35,020 bases of DNA from an uncultured Spirochaetales bacterium (GCA_934271365.1 CAKQRI010000018.1:1-35020), one strand, 5' to 3'. Shown: positions 1 to 8,403, counted from the first letter of the stretch. Notes: generated by a model not told the origin, from the sequence alone. Translations and numbers: made by a program.

Positions 1-308
1 GATAGACGGAAACGGAGAAACCATGAATAATCAGAGAGTGCTTTTCTTGTACGCCTTGATAGTAAGCATAATCTCGGATCTGAATCAATATTAAAGCAAA
101 GCAAATCGGAGGCTTTGTAAATTCCTAGGTTGGAATATATAGAAGCTGAAGCTGAAGAACTGAAGACATCGGTTAATGGCTGATCGAAATATTCATTGCC
201 TTCGACCTCTATTCTCATCTGCCTTATTCTCATCTTCGTCTTCCGATCTGATGCATTGTATATAGATGGAAGCCCGCTCTTCTTCCTAAGAATATAAGAA
301 TCAACCAT
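1..308 (-). CDS. Unrecognised protein, N-terminal part (gene runs off the window)
   Basis: Reading the minus strand from ATG 308-306 there is an open frame of 102 codons with no stop to the window edge. A good Shine-Dalgarno (GAGGGG) lies 5 nt before the ATG. The protein begins MVDSYILRKKSGLPSIYNA and continues with a basic stretch (RKTKMRIRQMRIEVEG), a Ser/Ala-rich stretch, and then a basic stretch again. No signal peptide, membrane segment or known motif is visible. A 102-codon open frame plus a well-placed SD makes coding likely in this AT-rich DNA, but I do not recognise the family and the C-terminus lies outside the window. It is divergent from the CLC gene at 419. Confidence 0.45.
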   Translation of the reverse strand, partial: MVDSYILRKKSGLPSIYNASDRKTKMRIRQMRIEVEGNEYFDQPLTDVFSSSASASIYSNLGIYKASDLLCFNIDSDPRLCLLSRRTRKALSDYSWFLRFRL

Positions 309-418
309 ATCATCCCCTCTTTTCTGGCATTGTAAAGGACAATAAAGATAATATTTATATGTTTCATCAGTTAATTGTATTTCAAATTAGAAATCATTGA
401 TGATATTCTCTAAACATC
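309..418. other. Divergent intergenic region before the CLC gene
   Basis: AT-rich spacer between the minus-strand gene at 308 and the CLC gene at 419. It holds the minus-strand SD and presumably promoters for both directions. A weak plus-strand candidate is TTCAAA (381-386), 17 nt, TATTCT (404-409), which would start the mRNA almost at the CLC ATG. I looked for the conserved core of a fluoride (crcB) riboswitch and did not see it. Confidence 0.3.
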
Positions 419-1690
419 ATGAGAAAAACACAGCTTATGGATACTGAATGGCTTTCTAATGCTATCAGGGGATTACTGACAGGTATTGTCGCAGCACCTT
501 TAATAACGCTTTTTGCAAATACAATAGCTTTTGCTGGTAAAGTAAACTCTGAATTTCCTTTTATTGTACTCTTCCTTCCCATAGGTGCACTTATCATCAC
601 GTTTATCTACAGAAAAGCTGGAGATAAATACAAAAAGGCCACTGTATATGCAATTGATGAGATACAGGCAAGTGAGAATCAGAAGCTTAATCTTGCTGAA
701 TCCCAGAATACAGAAGCAGAAGTCTCGCCTATAATGGGGTTGATAGGATTCTTCACATCCACATTCTCTCATATGCTTGGAGCTAGCGTCGGAAAAGAAG
801 GTGTTGGAGTGCAGTTAGGCTTATCTGCAGGAAGCCTTTTATCCATAGGCGAAAGGAAGCTCTTCAGAAAAAACAATGCTGATGCATCCTCATATTATCT
901 CATGGCTGGAGCTTCTGCTGCATTTGGAGCTCTATTCGGATCTCCTATTTCTGGAGTTCTTTTCGGAATACAGTTTGCATCACCTTCCTTTACCAGACTT
1001 GATGCACTTATGCCTTGCATAGTCTCATCATATACTGCAACTGCATTATCAAGAGTTCTTGGCATCCATATCCTTACAATACCAGCAATCACAGCACTAG
1101 AAGTAAATTCTTCCAATATACTAAGTGTCGCTTTATTTGCTCTTATCATCGGCTTAATATCGCGTTTCTTCTGCTTCTCGCTTAAAAGATTCTCAGAGCT
1201 GAACAATCGGATTTCAAAAGAAAGTGCATACAAGTCATCTATTTTTCCAGCTATCATCGCTCTTCTAATCATTATAGCAAACTATTATCTAACGAATAGC
1301 TTTGCATACAATGGTTTATCTGCACAGCTCCTTTATAGCTCCATCTCTGATAGCATTCCACTTTATGCATTTATAGTGAAAGCACTTCTTGTGATTTTAT
1401 CAATATCAGCAGGTTTCATAGGAGGAGAAGTGGTTCCACTCCTCGTTGTTGGCTCAGCAATTGGTTACACTGCCGCATCAATTCTTTCTCTTCCGACATC
1501 CTCTTTTGCTGCATTGGGTGCACTTGGGATGCTTTCTGGAGGAACGAATCTGCCTCTTGTCTGTTTTGCTCTTGGCTTAGAGCTATTTCACTACCCTGAT
1601 CCGACACTTCTTTTCATTGCCGTTACAGTCGCATATGTAACATCTGGAAATGAGGGAATCTATGCACATCAGAGAAAATTCTTCAGATAA
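419..1690 (+). CDS. CLC-family anion transporter, possibly fluoride type
   Basis: A 423-residue polytopic membrane protein of the CLC channel/antiporter fold. The family signatures are present in order: GKEGVGVQLG at residues 125-134, with Glu127 in the position of the CLC gating glutamate; AAFGALFGSPISGVLFG at about 167-183; GGEVVPLLVVGSAIGY at 335-350; GGTNLPL at 374-380. No C-terminal CBS domains. The filter motifs are GKEGV and GGEVVP rather than the canonical GREGP and GxFxP. From family knowledge GGEV(V/T)P-type sequences recall fluoride/H+ CLCs, so F- export is possible, but substrate cannot be fixed by eye. The start is uncertain: neither Met1 (419) nor Met7 (437) has a Shine-Dalgarno. 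It lies upstream of a metal pump, so both genes may serve toxic-ion resistance, although the pump has its own promoter. Confidence 0.85.
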   Translation: MRKTQLMDTEWLSNAIRGLLTGIVAAPLITLFANTIAFAGKVNSEFPFIVLFLPIGALIITFIYRKAGDKYKKATVYAIDEIQASENQKLNLAESQNTEAEVSPIMGLIGFFTSTFSHMLGASVGKEGVGVQLGLSAGSLLSIGERKLFRKNNADASSYYLMAGASAAFGALFGSPISGVLFGIQFASPSFTRLDALMPCIVSSYTATALSRVLGIHILTIPAITALEVNSSNILSVALFALIIGLISRFFCFSLKRFSELNNRISKESAYKSSIFPAIIALLIIIANYYLTNSFAYNGLSAQLLYSSISDSIPLYAFIVKALLVILSISAGFIGGEVVPLLVVGSAIGYTAASILSLPTSSFAALGALGMLSGGTNLPLVCFALGLELFHYPDPTLLFIAVTVAYVTSGNEGIYAHQRKFFR

Positions 1691-1713
1691 TTGAAAAACA
1701 AGCAGCTAAACTC

Positions 1714-1741
1714 TTGACTGCATTGCTAAATAGTTTAATAT
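1714..1741 (+). promoter_or_regulatory. Strong sigma70-type promoter of the metal ATPase
   Basis: TTGACT (1714-1719), a 16-nt spacer, then TAATAT (1736-1741). It is one of the closest matches to the -35/-10 consensus in the window. It lies 50 to 75 nt before the ATPase start, and its -10 box overlaps the palindrome at 1739-1760, the usual arrangement for a promoter repressed by an ArsR-family sensor. Confidence 0.7.
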
Positions 1742-1760
1742 ATGAATAGTTGTTCATATA
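1739..1760. promoter_or_regulatory. Predicted SmtB/CzrA-type metal-sensor operator
   Basis: Imperfect palindrome with arms TATATGAA and TTCATATA; 9 of 11 base pairs match. The core TGAATA-GT-TGTTCA resembles the TGAACA-N2-TGTTCA core known for zinc-sensing ArsR-family repressors. It overlaps the -10 box and probable transcription start of the P1B-ATPase gene. A matching sensor protein is encoded at 25665-25973. Confidence 0.7.
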
Positions 1761-1789
1761 TTTAATTAATAACAATTCAGGAGTTTAAT

Positions 1790-4021
1790 ATGAATGCATC
1801 TAAATATTCGAGAATAACAATAAAAGCAGATATAGACTGCGCTGAATGTGCACGAGAAGTAGAAGAAGCACTAGCCAATCACACTGAAGTAAAAAGTGCA
1901 CACTTCAACTTCCCTAAAAAAGAGCTTACTGTTGAAACAAGTTTAACAAAGGATGAAATAAAAAAGATTGCAAAAGATGCAGAAGATGAGATTCTTTTTC
2001 TAGAAGATGAAGTTCGAAGCTATAGATTCAAAGTTGAAATTGACTGTGCAGAATGTGCTCAGGAAGTAGAAGAAGCTCTTGCATCACACTCTGAAGTAAA
2101 GAAAGTTCATTTCAACTACCCCAAAAAAGAGCTCAGCATTGAAACATCGCTATCTGAAGATGAAATCAAAAGCATTGCGAAGAATGCAGAAAATGAGATT
2201 GTATTTCTTGATGATATCACGTCTGATAATGATAAGGACTATAAACTTGTGAGAATAATCATATCTGCTGTAGTTTTCCTAATCGCTATGCTTTCTGGTT
2301 ATAAATGGATTGCTGTAATAAGTTACATTGTAGCAGGCTATGATGTGCTGTGGAAAGCAATTAAGAATATTTTAAGAGGAAAAATTTTCGATGAGAATTT
2401 CCTGATGGCAATTGCTACAGTCGGAGCACTTTTCATTGCATCTTATGATGAGGCTGCAGGAGTAATGATATTCTATCAGATCGGAGAATACTTCCAGAAT
2501 AAAGCAACAAAGAAAAGCCGTTCCAACATTGCAAAACTTATGGATCTGAAAGCTGATACAGCAGAGGTTGAAAGAGAAGGTTCATTCGTAACAGTAAAAT
2601 CAGAGAATATCGAAGTCGGGGAAACAATAAGAGTCAAAGCTGGTGAGAAAGTCCCTCTTGATGCAGAGGTCCTCAACGGAGAATCATTTCTTGACACAAA
2701 AGCACTTACAGGGGAATCTGTTCCAAGAAAAGCAGTCAAAGGCGACAGGATTCTTTCAGGCTCAATAAATGGAGAAGGCACACTGATCTGCAGAGTCACT
2801 TCTCCATATGCTGAATCAACAGCAACAAAGATAATGAAGCTGGTAGATGAAAGCGAGGCTAAGAAGTCAAAAAGCGAGAAATTCATATCGAAGTTCTCAA
2901 AATATTATACACCAGCTGTATGCATAGCCGCACTTCTGATTGCATTGCTGACACCGCTTATCTCAGGAGTCTCTCTGATAGACAGTCTTTATAGGGCATG
3001 TATGCTTCTTGTAATATCCTGTCCATGCGCTCTGGTTCTGTCTGTACCACTTACATATTTTGCATCAATGGGTTCATTTGCAAAGCGTGGAATTCTTGTA
3101 AAAAGTGATGAGACAATACAGAACATCGCTAAGCTTCAGCTTCTTGCACTTGATAAAACAGGCACTCTGACTGAAGGAATCTTTTCTGTTCAGAAGCTGT
3201 ATTCTGATGATAGAAACAAGCTGATACATTTAGCTGCCTCTCTTGAGAAGAACTCTTCTCATCCAATTGCTAAAGCTATACTTGCATATGCTGGTAACAA
3301 CTGGGAGGAAGCAACTGATGTAAAAGAGATTCCAGGAATAGGACTTGAAGGCACTGTTGATGGAAAGATAATCAGAGTTGGTTCAAAGAAAATCACAGAT
3401 AATGCGGAAGAACCAAAAGAAGCAGGCACGCATGTTTACGTAACTGAGGATGACAGGCTCGTAGGCATAATAGTAATCAGTGATAAACTCAAGGCCTCTT
3501 CTATAAATGCTGTCAAAGAGATGAAAAAAGCAGGAATAAGCGAAGTCTGGATGCTCAGCGGAGATAGAAAGGAAATAGCAGAGAAAACAGCCATTGAAGC
3601 AGGTCTGGATGGAGCATTCGGAGAGCTTCTGCCACTGGACAAGATATCAGCACTCGAGAAGCTGATGAAGAAAGATCTGGTAACAGGCTATGCAGGAGAT
3701 GGGATAAATGATGCACCTGTTCTGAAACGCGCAGATATAGGCTTTGCAATGGGAGGTGTAGGCTCAGATGCAGCAATAGAAGCTGCAGATGCTGTAATTA
3801 TGAATGATGACCTCATGAAAATTCCAACAGCTGTCAGAATTGCAAAAAAGACAGAAAATGTAGTAAAAGAAAATATAATTGTCTCATTGGGAGTTAAGGC
3901 TATTGTATTCATTCTTGCTATATTCGGAATTGCAAACATGTGGCTTGCTGTCATTGCAGATACCGGAGTCGCTCTGATTGCTGTCATGAATGCAATGAGA
4001 GCACTAAGATGGAAAGAATAA
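1790..4021 (+). CDS. zntA: P1B-type Zn2+/Cd2+/Pb2+-exporting ATPase with two N-terminal HMA domains
   Basis: A 743-residue heavy-metal P-type ATPase that pumps divalent soft-metal ions out of the cytoplasm at the cost of ATP. Two near-identical N-terminal metal-binding domains carry IDCAECA at residues 15-21 and 84-90. After the first membrane helices come the transmembrane CPC motif (Cys411-Pro-Cys413), the phosphorylated Asp455 in DKTGTLTEG, the SHPIAKAI motif, and GDGINDAP around Asp637. The last helices hold GVKAIVF and AVIADTGVALIAVMNAMRAL; this Lys plus DTG...N...R pattern is typical of the ZntA/CadA (P1B-2) group rather than Cu pumps. SD AGGAG lies 6 nt before the ATG. Expression is probably metal-induced through the operator at 1739-1760. 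Confidence 0.93.
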   Translation: MNASKYSRITIKADIDCAECAREVEEALANHTEVKSAHFNFPKKELTVETSLTKDEIKKIAKDAEDEILFLEDEVRSYRFKVEIDCAECAQEVEEALASHSEVKKVHFNYPKKELSIETSLSEDEIKSIAKNAENEIVFLDDITSDNDKDYKLVRIIISAVVFLIAMLSGYKWIAVISYIVAGYDVLWKAIKNILRGKIFDENFLMAIATVGALFIASYDEAAGVMIFYQIGEYFQNKATKKSRSNIAKLMDLKADTAEVEREGSFVTVKSENIEVGETIRVKAGEKVPLDAEVLNGESFLDTKALTGESVPRKAVKGDRILSGSINGEGTLICRVTSPYAESTATKIMKLVDESEAKKSKSEKFISKFSKYYTPAVCIAALLIALLTPLISGVSLIDSLYRACMLLVISCPCALVLSVPLTYFASMGSFAKRGILVKSDETIQNIAKLQLLALDKTGTLTEGIFSVQKLYSDDRNKLIHLAASLEKNSSHPIAKAILAYAGNNWEEATDVKEIPGIGLEGTVDGKIIRVGSKKITDNAEEPKEAGTHVYVTEDDRLVGIIVISDKLKASSINAVKEMKKAGISEVWMLSGDRKEIAEKTAIEAGLDGAFGELLPLDKISALEKLMKKDLVTGYAGDGINDAPVLKRADIGFAMGGVGSDAAIEAADAVIMNDDLMKIPTAVRIAKKTENVVKENIIVSLGVKAIVFILAIFGIANMWLAVIADTGVALIAVMNAMRALRWKE
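1820..2215 (+). repeat. Tandem duplication of the HMA metal-binding domain
   Basis: Residues 11-73 and 80-142 of the ATPase align without gaps; by eye 45 of 63 positions are identical and most others conservative (T/S, D/E, V/I, F/Y, D/N). Both copies keep the CAEC metal-binding loop and the PKKEL segment. The repeat unit is 69 residues (207 nt). Confidence 0.9.
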
Positions 4022-4038
4022 TTTAACCTTACTTCCTT

Positions 4039-4067
4039 GCCCTTGCTAATACCAACAAGGGCTTTTT
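4039..4067 (+). terminator. Rho-independent terminator after the metal ATPase
   Basis: GCCCTTG (4039-4045), 10-nt loop, CAAGGGC (4056-4062), then TTTTT. The 7-bp GC-rich stem and T-run lie 18 nt after the ATPase stop codon and upstream of the EF-G promoter. Confidence 0.8.
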
Positions 4068-4090
4068 CAATCTGGAAACCATTCTACAAA

Positions 4091-4119
4091 TTGTAATTCT
4101 ATTTAAAATTATGTTATCT
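4091..4119 (+). promoter_or_regulatory. Promoter of the EF-G gene giving a leaderless mRNA
   Basis: TTGTAA (4091-4096), 17-nt spacer, TTATCT (4114-4119); a TATCTT reading with an upstream TG is also possible. The predicted transcription start falls at about 4126-4128, on the start codon, and no SD is present between the box and the ATG. Confidence 0.5.
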
Positions 4120-4127
4120 TTGGCCTT

Positions 4128-6155
4128 ATGGAAGACAATCAGATACGAAATATAGGCATCATGGCTCATATTGATGCAGGAAAGACAACTACAACAGAGA
4201 GAATCCTGTTCTATACAGGGGAAAATCATAGAATTGGAGAAGTTGATAATGGCGAGGCTACTATGGACTGGATGCAGCAGGAACAGGACAGAGGCATCAC
4301 TATCACTTCTGCCGCTACAACCTGCTATTGGAAGGGCCATCAGATTAATATAATTGATACTCCAGGGCATGTTGACTTCACTGCAGAGGTCGAACGTTCA
4401 CTCCGCGTCTTAGATGGAGCTGTAGGTGTATTCTGTGCAGTAGGAGGTGTAGAGCCTCAGACTGAGACTGTATGGCGCCAGGCTGACACATATAATGTCC
4501 CGCGTATTGCTTTCATAAACAAGATGGACAGAATGGGTGCTGACTTCTATAGGGTTCTTGAGCAGATGAAGAAAAAGCTATCTGCAAATCCTGTACCTCT
4601 ATTCCTCCCTGTAGGTTCAGAAAACTCATTTTCAGGTGTGATTGATCTGATTCATGACAAATATCTTGAGTTCTCAGCAGGAGATGAAGGCTCTACAATA
4701 ATAGAGAATGAAGTTCCTGATAAATACAAGGATAAAAGAGAAGAATGGTACGAAAAGCTCATAGACAGCGTAGCATCATTCTCTGATGAGATTACAGAGC
4801 TTTACTTTGATGGGCAGGAGATAAGCGAAGAACTTATCATGAAAACACTTAGGGAATGCACTTTGAATAGGACTATTCTACCTGTGTTTGTAGGATCCTC
4901 GCTAAAGAATATCGGAGTACAGACTCTGCTTGATGGCATAATCACACTTCTGCCTTCCCCTTCTGACATTCCTCCTGTAATTGGAGAAAATGCAAGGAAT
5001 GGAAAGAAAGAAGAATTCACAAATAATCCATCAGGACCTCTTGAAGCTCTGATTTTCAAGATTCAGGTAGATCCTCAGGCTGGCCCTATGTGCTTTGTCA
5101 GAGTTTATTCTGGAACACTGAAAAAAGGTGTTTCAGTATATAATATCTCAAAAGGAAAGAAGGAAAGAATAAACAGACTTGTGAGAATGCATGCAGATAG
5201 GGAAACTGACCTATCTGAACTCAAAGCTGGAGATATAGGTGTTATCATCGGCTTCAGATTTTCCCAGACAGGAGACACAATAGGAGCAGAAAATCATCCT
5301 TATCTTCTTGAGAATATGATATTTCCTAACCCTGTAATCTCAATTGCAATAGAGCCTAAAACCACAGCAGACCAGGATAAGCTAAAGAAAGCATTGGAGA
5401 TGCTTTCAATGGAAGACCCTACATTCTCATACAAAGATGACAATGAAACAGGCCAGCTGATAATATCAGGAATGGGCGAGCTTCATCTCGATGTACTCGT
5501 TACAAGAATAACAAAGGAAATGAAAATTGATGCCAGAGTCGGAAATCCTCAGGTAAGCTATAGGGAATCGATAAAAGCTGAAGCATCCGGAACTGAGACT
5601 TTCGACAGGGTGATTGCAAATAAGGAAAACACAGCATCAATAGCTCTCAGAGTAAAGCCTTTGCCTCCAAAGTCTGGGAATGTACTGAAGATTACAGCTA
5701 CGGTGAGAGATATTCCAGAAGATATAATAAATGCTATCAAAGCTGGAATTGAAGGAGCTTTCTCATCTGGAATAAAGTTCGGCTATGAATGTACTGACAT
5801 TGAAGCAGATGTAACAGAGATTGGGTATGATGAGCTCACTTCTACTCCTTTTGCATTCACATCATGTGCTGCTATGGCTTTTGATAAAGTATGTCAGGAT
5901 GCTACACCTGTTATGATGGAACCTATAATGAAAGTGCAGGTAACAGCTCCATCAGAATATATTGGAGATGTCATTTCATCGCTTACAGCCAGAGGTGGCA
6001 TTGTACTTTCTATGGAATCCGGCATAAGTGCCGATCTTGTAACAGCAGAAGTACCTCTTGAAAAAATGTTCGGATACACAACAATACTTAGAAGCTCTAC
6101 CCAAGGGAGAGGCTCATTCAGCATGGAATTCGATCATTATTCTGAAAAAATGTAA
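4128..6155 (+). CDS. fusA: Elongation factor G paralogue of the spdEFG2 type
   Basis: A 675-residue translational GTPase of the EF-G family. The G domain is canonical: AHIDAGKTTTTERI (residues 13-26), RGITITSAAT (switch 2 region start), DTPGHVDFT, and NKMD for guanine recognition. Domain II (FVRVYSGTLKKG), domain III (SMEDPTFSYK...GMGELHLDV) and domains IV/V (FGYTTILRSSTQGRGSFSME) follow. In spirochaetes two EF-Gs are known: spdEFG1 does translocation and spdEFG2 ribosome recycling with RRF. Features such as PVGSENSFSGVIDLI, FVGSSLKNIG and the short C-terminus ending YSEKM recall the Borrelia spdEFG2, so I favour the recycling role. That assignment is from memory of the family and needs a tree. 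No SD precedes the ATG; the promoter suggests a leaderless transcript. Confidence 0.85.
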   Translation: MEDNQIRNIGIMAHIDAGKTTTTERILFYTGENHRIGEVDNGEATMDWMQQEQDRGITITSAATTCYWKGHQINIIDTPGHVDFTAEVERSLRVLDGAVGVFCAVGGVEPQTETVWRQADTYNVPRIAFINKMDRMGADFYRVLEQMKKKLSANPVPLFLPVGSENSFSGVIDLIHDKYLEFSAGDEGSTIIENEVPDKYKDKREEWYEKLIDSVASFSDEITELYFDGQEISEELIMKTLRECTLNRTILPVFVGSSLKNIGVQTLLDGIITLLPSPSDIPPVIGENARNGKKEEFTNNPSGPLEALIFKIQVDPQAGPMCFVRVYSGTLKKGVSVYNISKGKKERINRLVRMHADRETDLSELKAGDIGVIIGFRFSQTGDTIGAENHPYLLENMIFPNPVISIAIEPKTTADQDKLKKALEMLSMEDPTFSYKDDNETGQLIISGMGELHLDVLVTRITKEMKIDARVGNPQVSYRESIKAEASGTETFDRVIANKENTASIALRVKPLPPKSGNVLKITATVRDIPEDIINAIKAGIEGAFSSGIKFGYECTDIEADVTEIGYDELTSTPFAFTSCAAMAFDKVCQDATPVMMEPIMKVQVTAPSEYIGDVISSLTARGGIVLSMESGISADLVTAEVPLEKMFGYTTILRSSTQGRGSFSMEFDHYSEKM

Positions 6156-6191
6156 AACTGATAGCTTTTTCAGCGCTTTTCATGTTTTTGT

Positions 6192-6220
6192 TTGACTTAT
6201 CATATCCCCTCTTTTACCAT
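6192..6220 (+). promoter_or_regulatory. Putative promoter of the EF-G-like gene
   Basis: TTGACT (6192-6197), 17-nt spacer, TACCAT (6215-6220, four of six consensus bases). It is followed by a small hairpin AGCTAT-AA-ATAGCT (6224-6237) in the leader. It indicates that the second EF-G-like gene can be transcribed independently of the first. Confidence 0.4.
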
Positions 6221-6263
6221 CATAGCTATAAATAGCTTTGTGATTTCAAAAGGAGGGAATTAT

Positions 6264-8351
6264 ATGAGCGTTGAGACAAAAGACATCAGGAATGTTGCCA
6301 TCATCGGCCATAATGGTACGGGAAAGACCAACCTAATTGAGCAGATGCTTTATTATGCAGGGTCTCTCCCGAAGCCAGAAACAGTAGACTCAGGCAAGAC
6401 AGTCAGTGACTACACAGAAGAGGAAATCTCAAGAAAGATATCCATTCATACCTCCCTTGCTTCCACAATATGGGATGGCAAGATAATTAATATCCTAGAC
6501 ACTCCGGGAACTGCAGACTTCATAGGAGAGGCTATCTGTGCATTCAGAGCAACTGAAGCAGCACTGATGCTTGTAGATGGAAGAGAAGGCGCGCAGATTG
6601 AGACAATAAAGCTCTGGAGACGTCTTGATGAAAGAAACAAACCTAGAGCAGTATTCATCAATAAGATGGATAAGGAAAGAGCCAGTTTCAGAAAGGTAAT
6701 AGATTCTCTTGAAGAAGAGTTTACATCTCATTTTGTACCTGTAGTAATGGCTCTTGGTGAAGCAGAAGAATTCCATGGAGTTATCAATCTGATCGAAAAC
6801 CAGGCTTATGAATGCCATGAAGGCGGAAAAGAAACGCCAATCCCAATTCCGGAAAAATATGCAGCTGTTGTTGAAGACTTCAGAGCTAGGCTTATAGAAA
6901 ATGCAGCAGAAGGTGCTGATGACCTCATAGAGAAATACTTTGAGGAAAATACCCTTACATCTGATGAAATCAGACGAGGATTAAAAGAAGGCCTTAAGGC
7001 AAATAGAATAGTTCCTGTTTTCTGTGGTGCAACTGATAAAGGAGCAGGAATAACATCCCTGCTTAATTTCATAAAGAACAACTTTCCTTCTCCTCTTGGT
7101 GTTGATGAATTCATTATCGGCAGGCAGGGAGAAGAGACAACTCTTCCAATAACACCTGAAGGAAATGCCAGTGCATACTGCTTCAAAACAACCTTGGACC
7201 AGTTCTCTGGAAAACTTTCATTCCTTAAAGTCGTAACTGGCACAATTACACCTGATACGGAGCTTTATAACAACGAAATCGGGAAGAAAGCTAAACCAGG
7301 CAAGCTATATAGAGCAATCGGAAAGAAGCTGATTGAAACAGATTCTCTTGTGGCCGGAGACATAGGCATTGTTGCAAAATTCGATATTGCATCAACAAAT
7401 TCAACATTAGTCCAGAGTTCTGAAATGAAGAGAAAATTCAGGCCTCTCAGACTACCGCAGCCTGTATTTGAACTTGCAATAAAGGCTGACGATAAGAAAA
7501 GCGAAGACAAGATGAATGATTTCCTTCATAAAGTAGCAGAAGAAGATCTCACATTCGTCATGAAATACAATGAGGAAACAAAGGAATCGATCATCGGAGG
7601 AATGGGAGAGCTTCATATAAATATGATTCTTGATAGAATCAGAGAGAAGCAGAAGGTAGCAATCCATACAAAGACACCAAAGATCGCATATAGAGAAACA
7701 ATCACAAAGAAGTCTGGCATTGCAGAATATTCCCATAAGAAGCAGTCAGGCGGACATGGGCAATTCGGACGCGTAGTACTTGAGATTGAGCCCATAGAGA
7801 GAGGTAAATACTACGAATTCACAAACTCCATAAAGGGTGGTGCAATATCAAAAGGCTATATTCCTGGAATCGAAAAAGGAATACTGGAATCAATGCAGGA
7901 AGGATATCTTGCTGGTTATCCGTTAGTTGATATCGGAGTTAATCTCATCGATGGAAAGGAGCATCCTGTTGATTCATCAGAAATGGCTTTCAAACTTGCA
8001 GCAAAGGGAGCAATGGAAATAGCTCTTTCAAAGGCTGGTTGCGTGCTTCTTGAGCCATTCATGAAGCTTGAAGTATTCGTTGAGAATGAATACCTAGGAG
8101 CTATTCTATCTGATCTATCAGGAAAGAGAGGAAGAGTACTGGGACAGGAAGAGAAAGGTCATCTAACTGCGGTAAAGGCTGAAGTTCCTATGGCTGAGCT
8201 CAGAAATTATGCAATTGATCTCAAGAGCATGACAAGTGGCACAGGTTCATTTGAGATTGAATTTGATCATTATGAAACTCTCAATGGAAAGCTTGCAGAA
8301 GAAGTAATAGCTGAAGCTAAGAGAGAAAAGGAGGCAGTAGCTAAGGAATAA
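6264..8351 (+). CDS. Divergent EF-G-like translational GTPase
   Basis: A 695-residue EF-G-fold protein. I choose ATG 6264 rather than the upstream in-frame ATG at 6192 because a strong SD (AGGAGGG) ends 6 nt before it and the upstream 24 residues are not conserved EF-G sequence. The P-loop is GHNGTGKT (residues 15-22) instead of AHIDAGKT; RKISIHTSL replaces the RGITI switch motif; DTPGTADF replaces DTPGHVDF, so the catalytic His of G3 is Thr or absent; NKMD is kept. C-terminal domains are normal (GGMGELHINMI, GGHGQFGRV, SMTSGTGSFEIEFDHYE). These traits mark the EF-G-like group (FusA2/EF-G II) found beside canonical EF-Gs, whose function is poorly known. It lies directly after the spdEFG2-like gene and ends at a strong terminator. 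Confidence 0.85.
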   Translation: MSVETKDIRNVAIIGHNGTGKTNLIEQMLYYAGSLPKPETVDSGKTVSDYTEEEISRKISIHTSLASTIWDGKIINILDTPGTADFIGEAICAFRATEAALMLVDGREGAQIETIKLWRRLDERNKPRAVFINKMDKERASFRKVIDSLEEEFTSHFVPVVMALGEAEEFHGVINLIENQAYECHEGGKETPIPIPEKYAAVVEDFRARLIENAAEGADDLIEKYFEENTLTSDEIRRGLKEGLKANRIVPVFCGATDKGAGITSLLNFIKNNFPSPLGVDEFIIGRQGEETTLPITPEGNASAYCFKTTLDQFSGKLSFLKVVTGTITPDTELYNNEIGKKAKPGKLYRAIGKKLIETDSLVAGDIGIVAKFDIASTNSTLVQSSEMKRKFRPLRLPQPVFELAIKADDKKSEDKMNDFLHKVAEEDLTFVMKYNEETKESIIGGMGELHINMILDRIREKQKVAIHTKTPKIAYRETITKKSGIAEYSHKKQSGGHGQFGRVVLEIEPIERGKYYEFTNSIKGGAISKGYIPGIEKGILESMQEGYLAGYPLVDIGVNLIDGKEHPVDSSEMAFKLAAKGAMEIALSKAGCVLLEPFMKLEVFVENEYLGAILSDLSGKRGRVLGQEEKGHLTAVKAEVPMAELRNYAIDLKSMTSGTGSFEIEFDHYETLNGKLAEEVIAEAKREKEAVAKE

Positions 8352-8366
8352 GCTTATGCCAATAGC

Positions 8367-8403
8367 AAAAAAGCACTTCAGGGAAACCGAAGTGCTTTTT
8401 TAT
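8367..8403. terminator. Bidirectional terminator between EF-G-like and trmB
   Basis: AAGCACTTC (8371-8379), 9-nt loop, GAAGTGCTT (8389-8397), with an A-run before and a T-run after. The nine-pair stem has U-tracts in both orientations and lies between two convergent genes, so it can end both transcripts. Confidence 0.9.

Noticed and set aside
309..418. Fluoride riboswitch upstream of the CLC gene
   Set aside because: The expected conserved core and pseudoknot pairing were not found by eye.
6145..6190. Hairpin and T-rich stretch after the first EF-G gene
   Set aside because: Only a 4-bp core stem (CTGA/TCAG) could be drawn, which is too weak to call a terminator.
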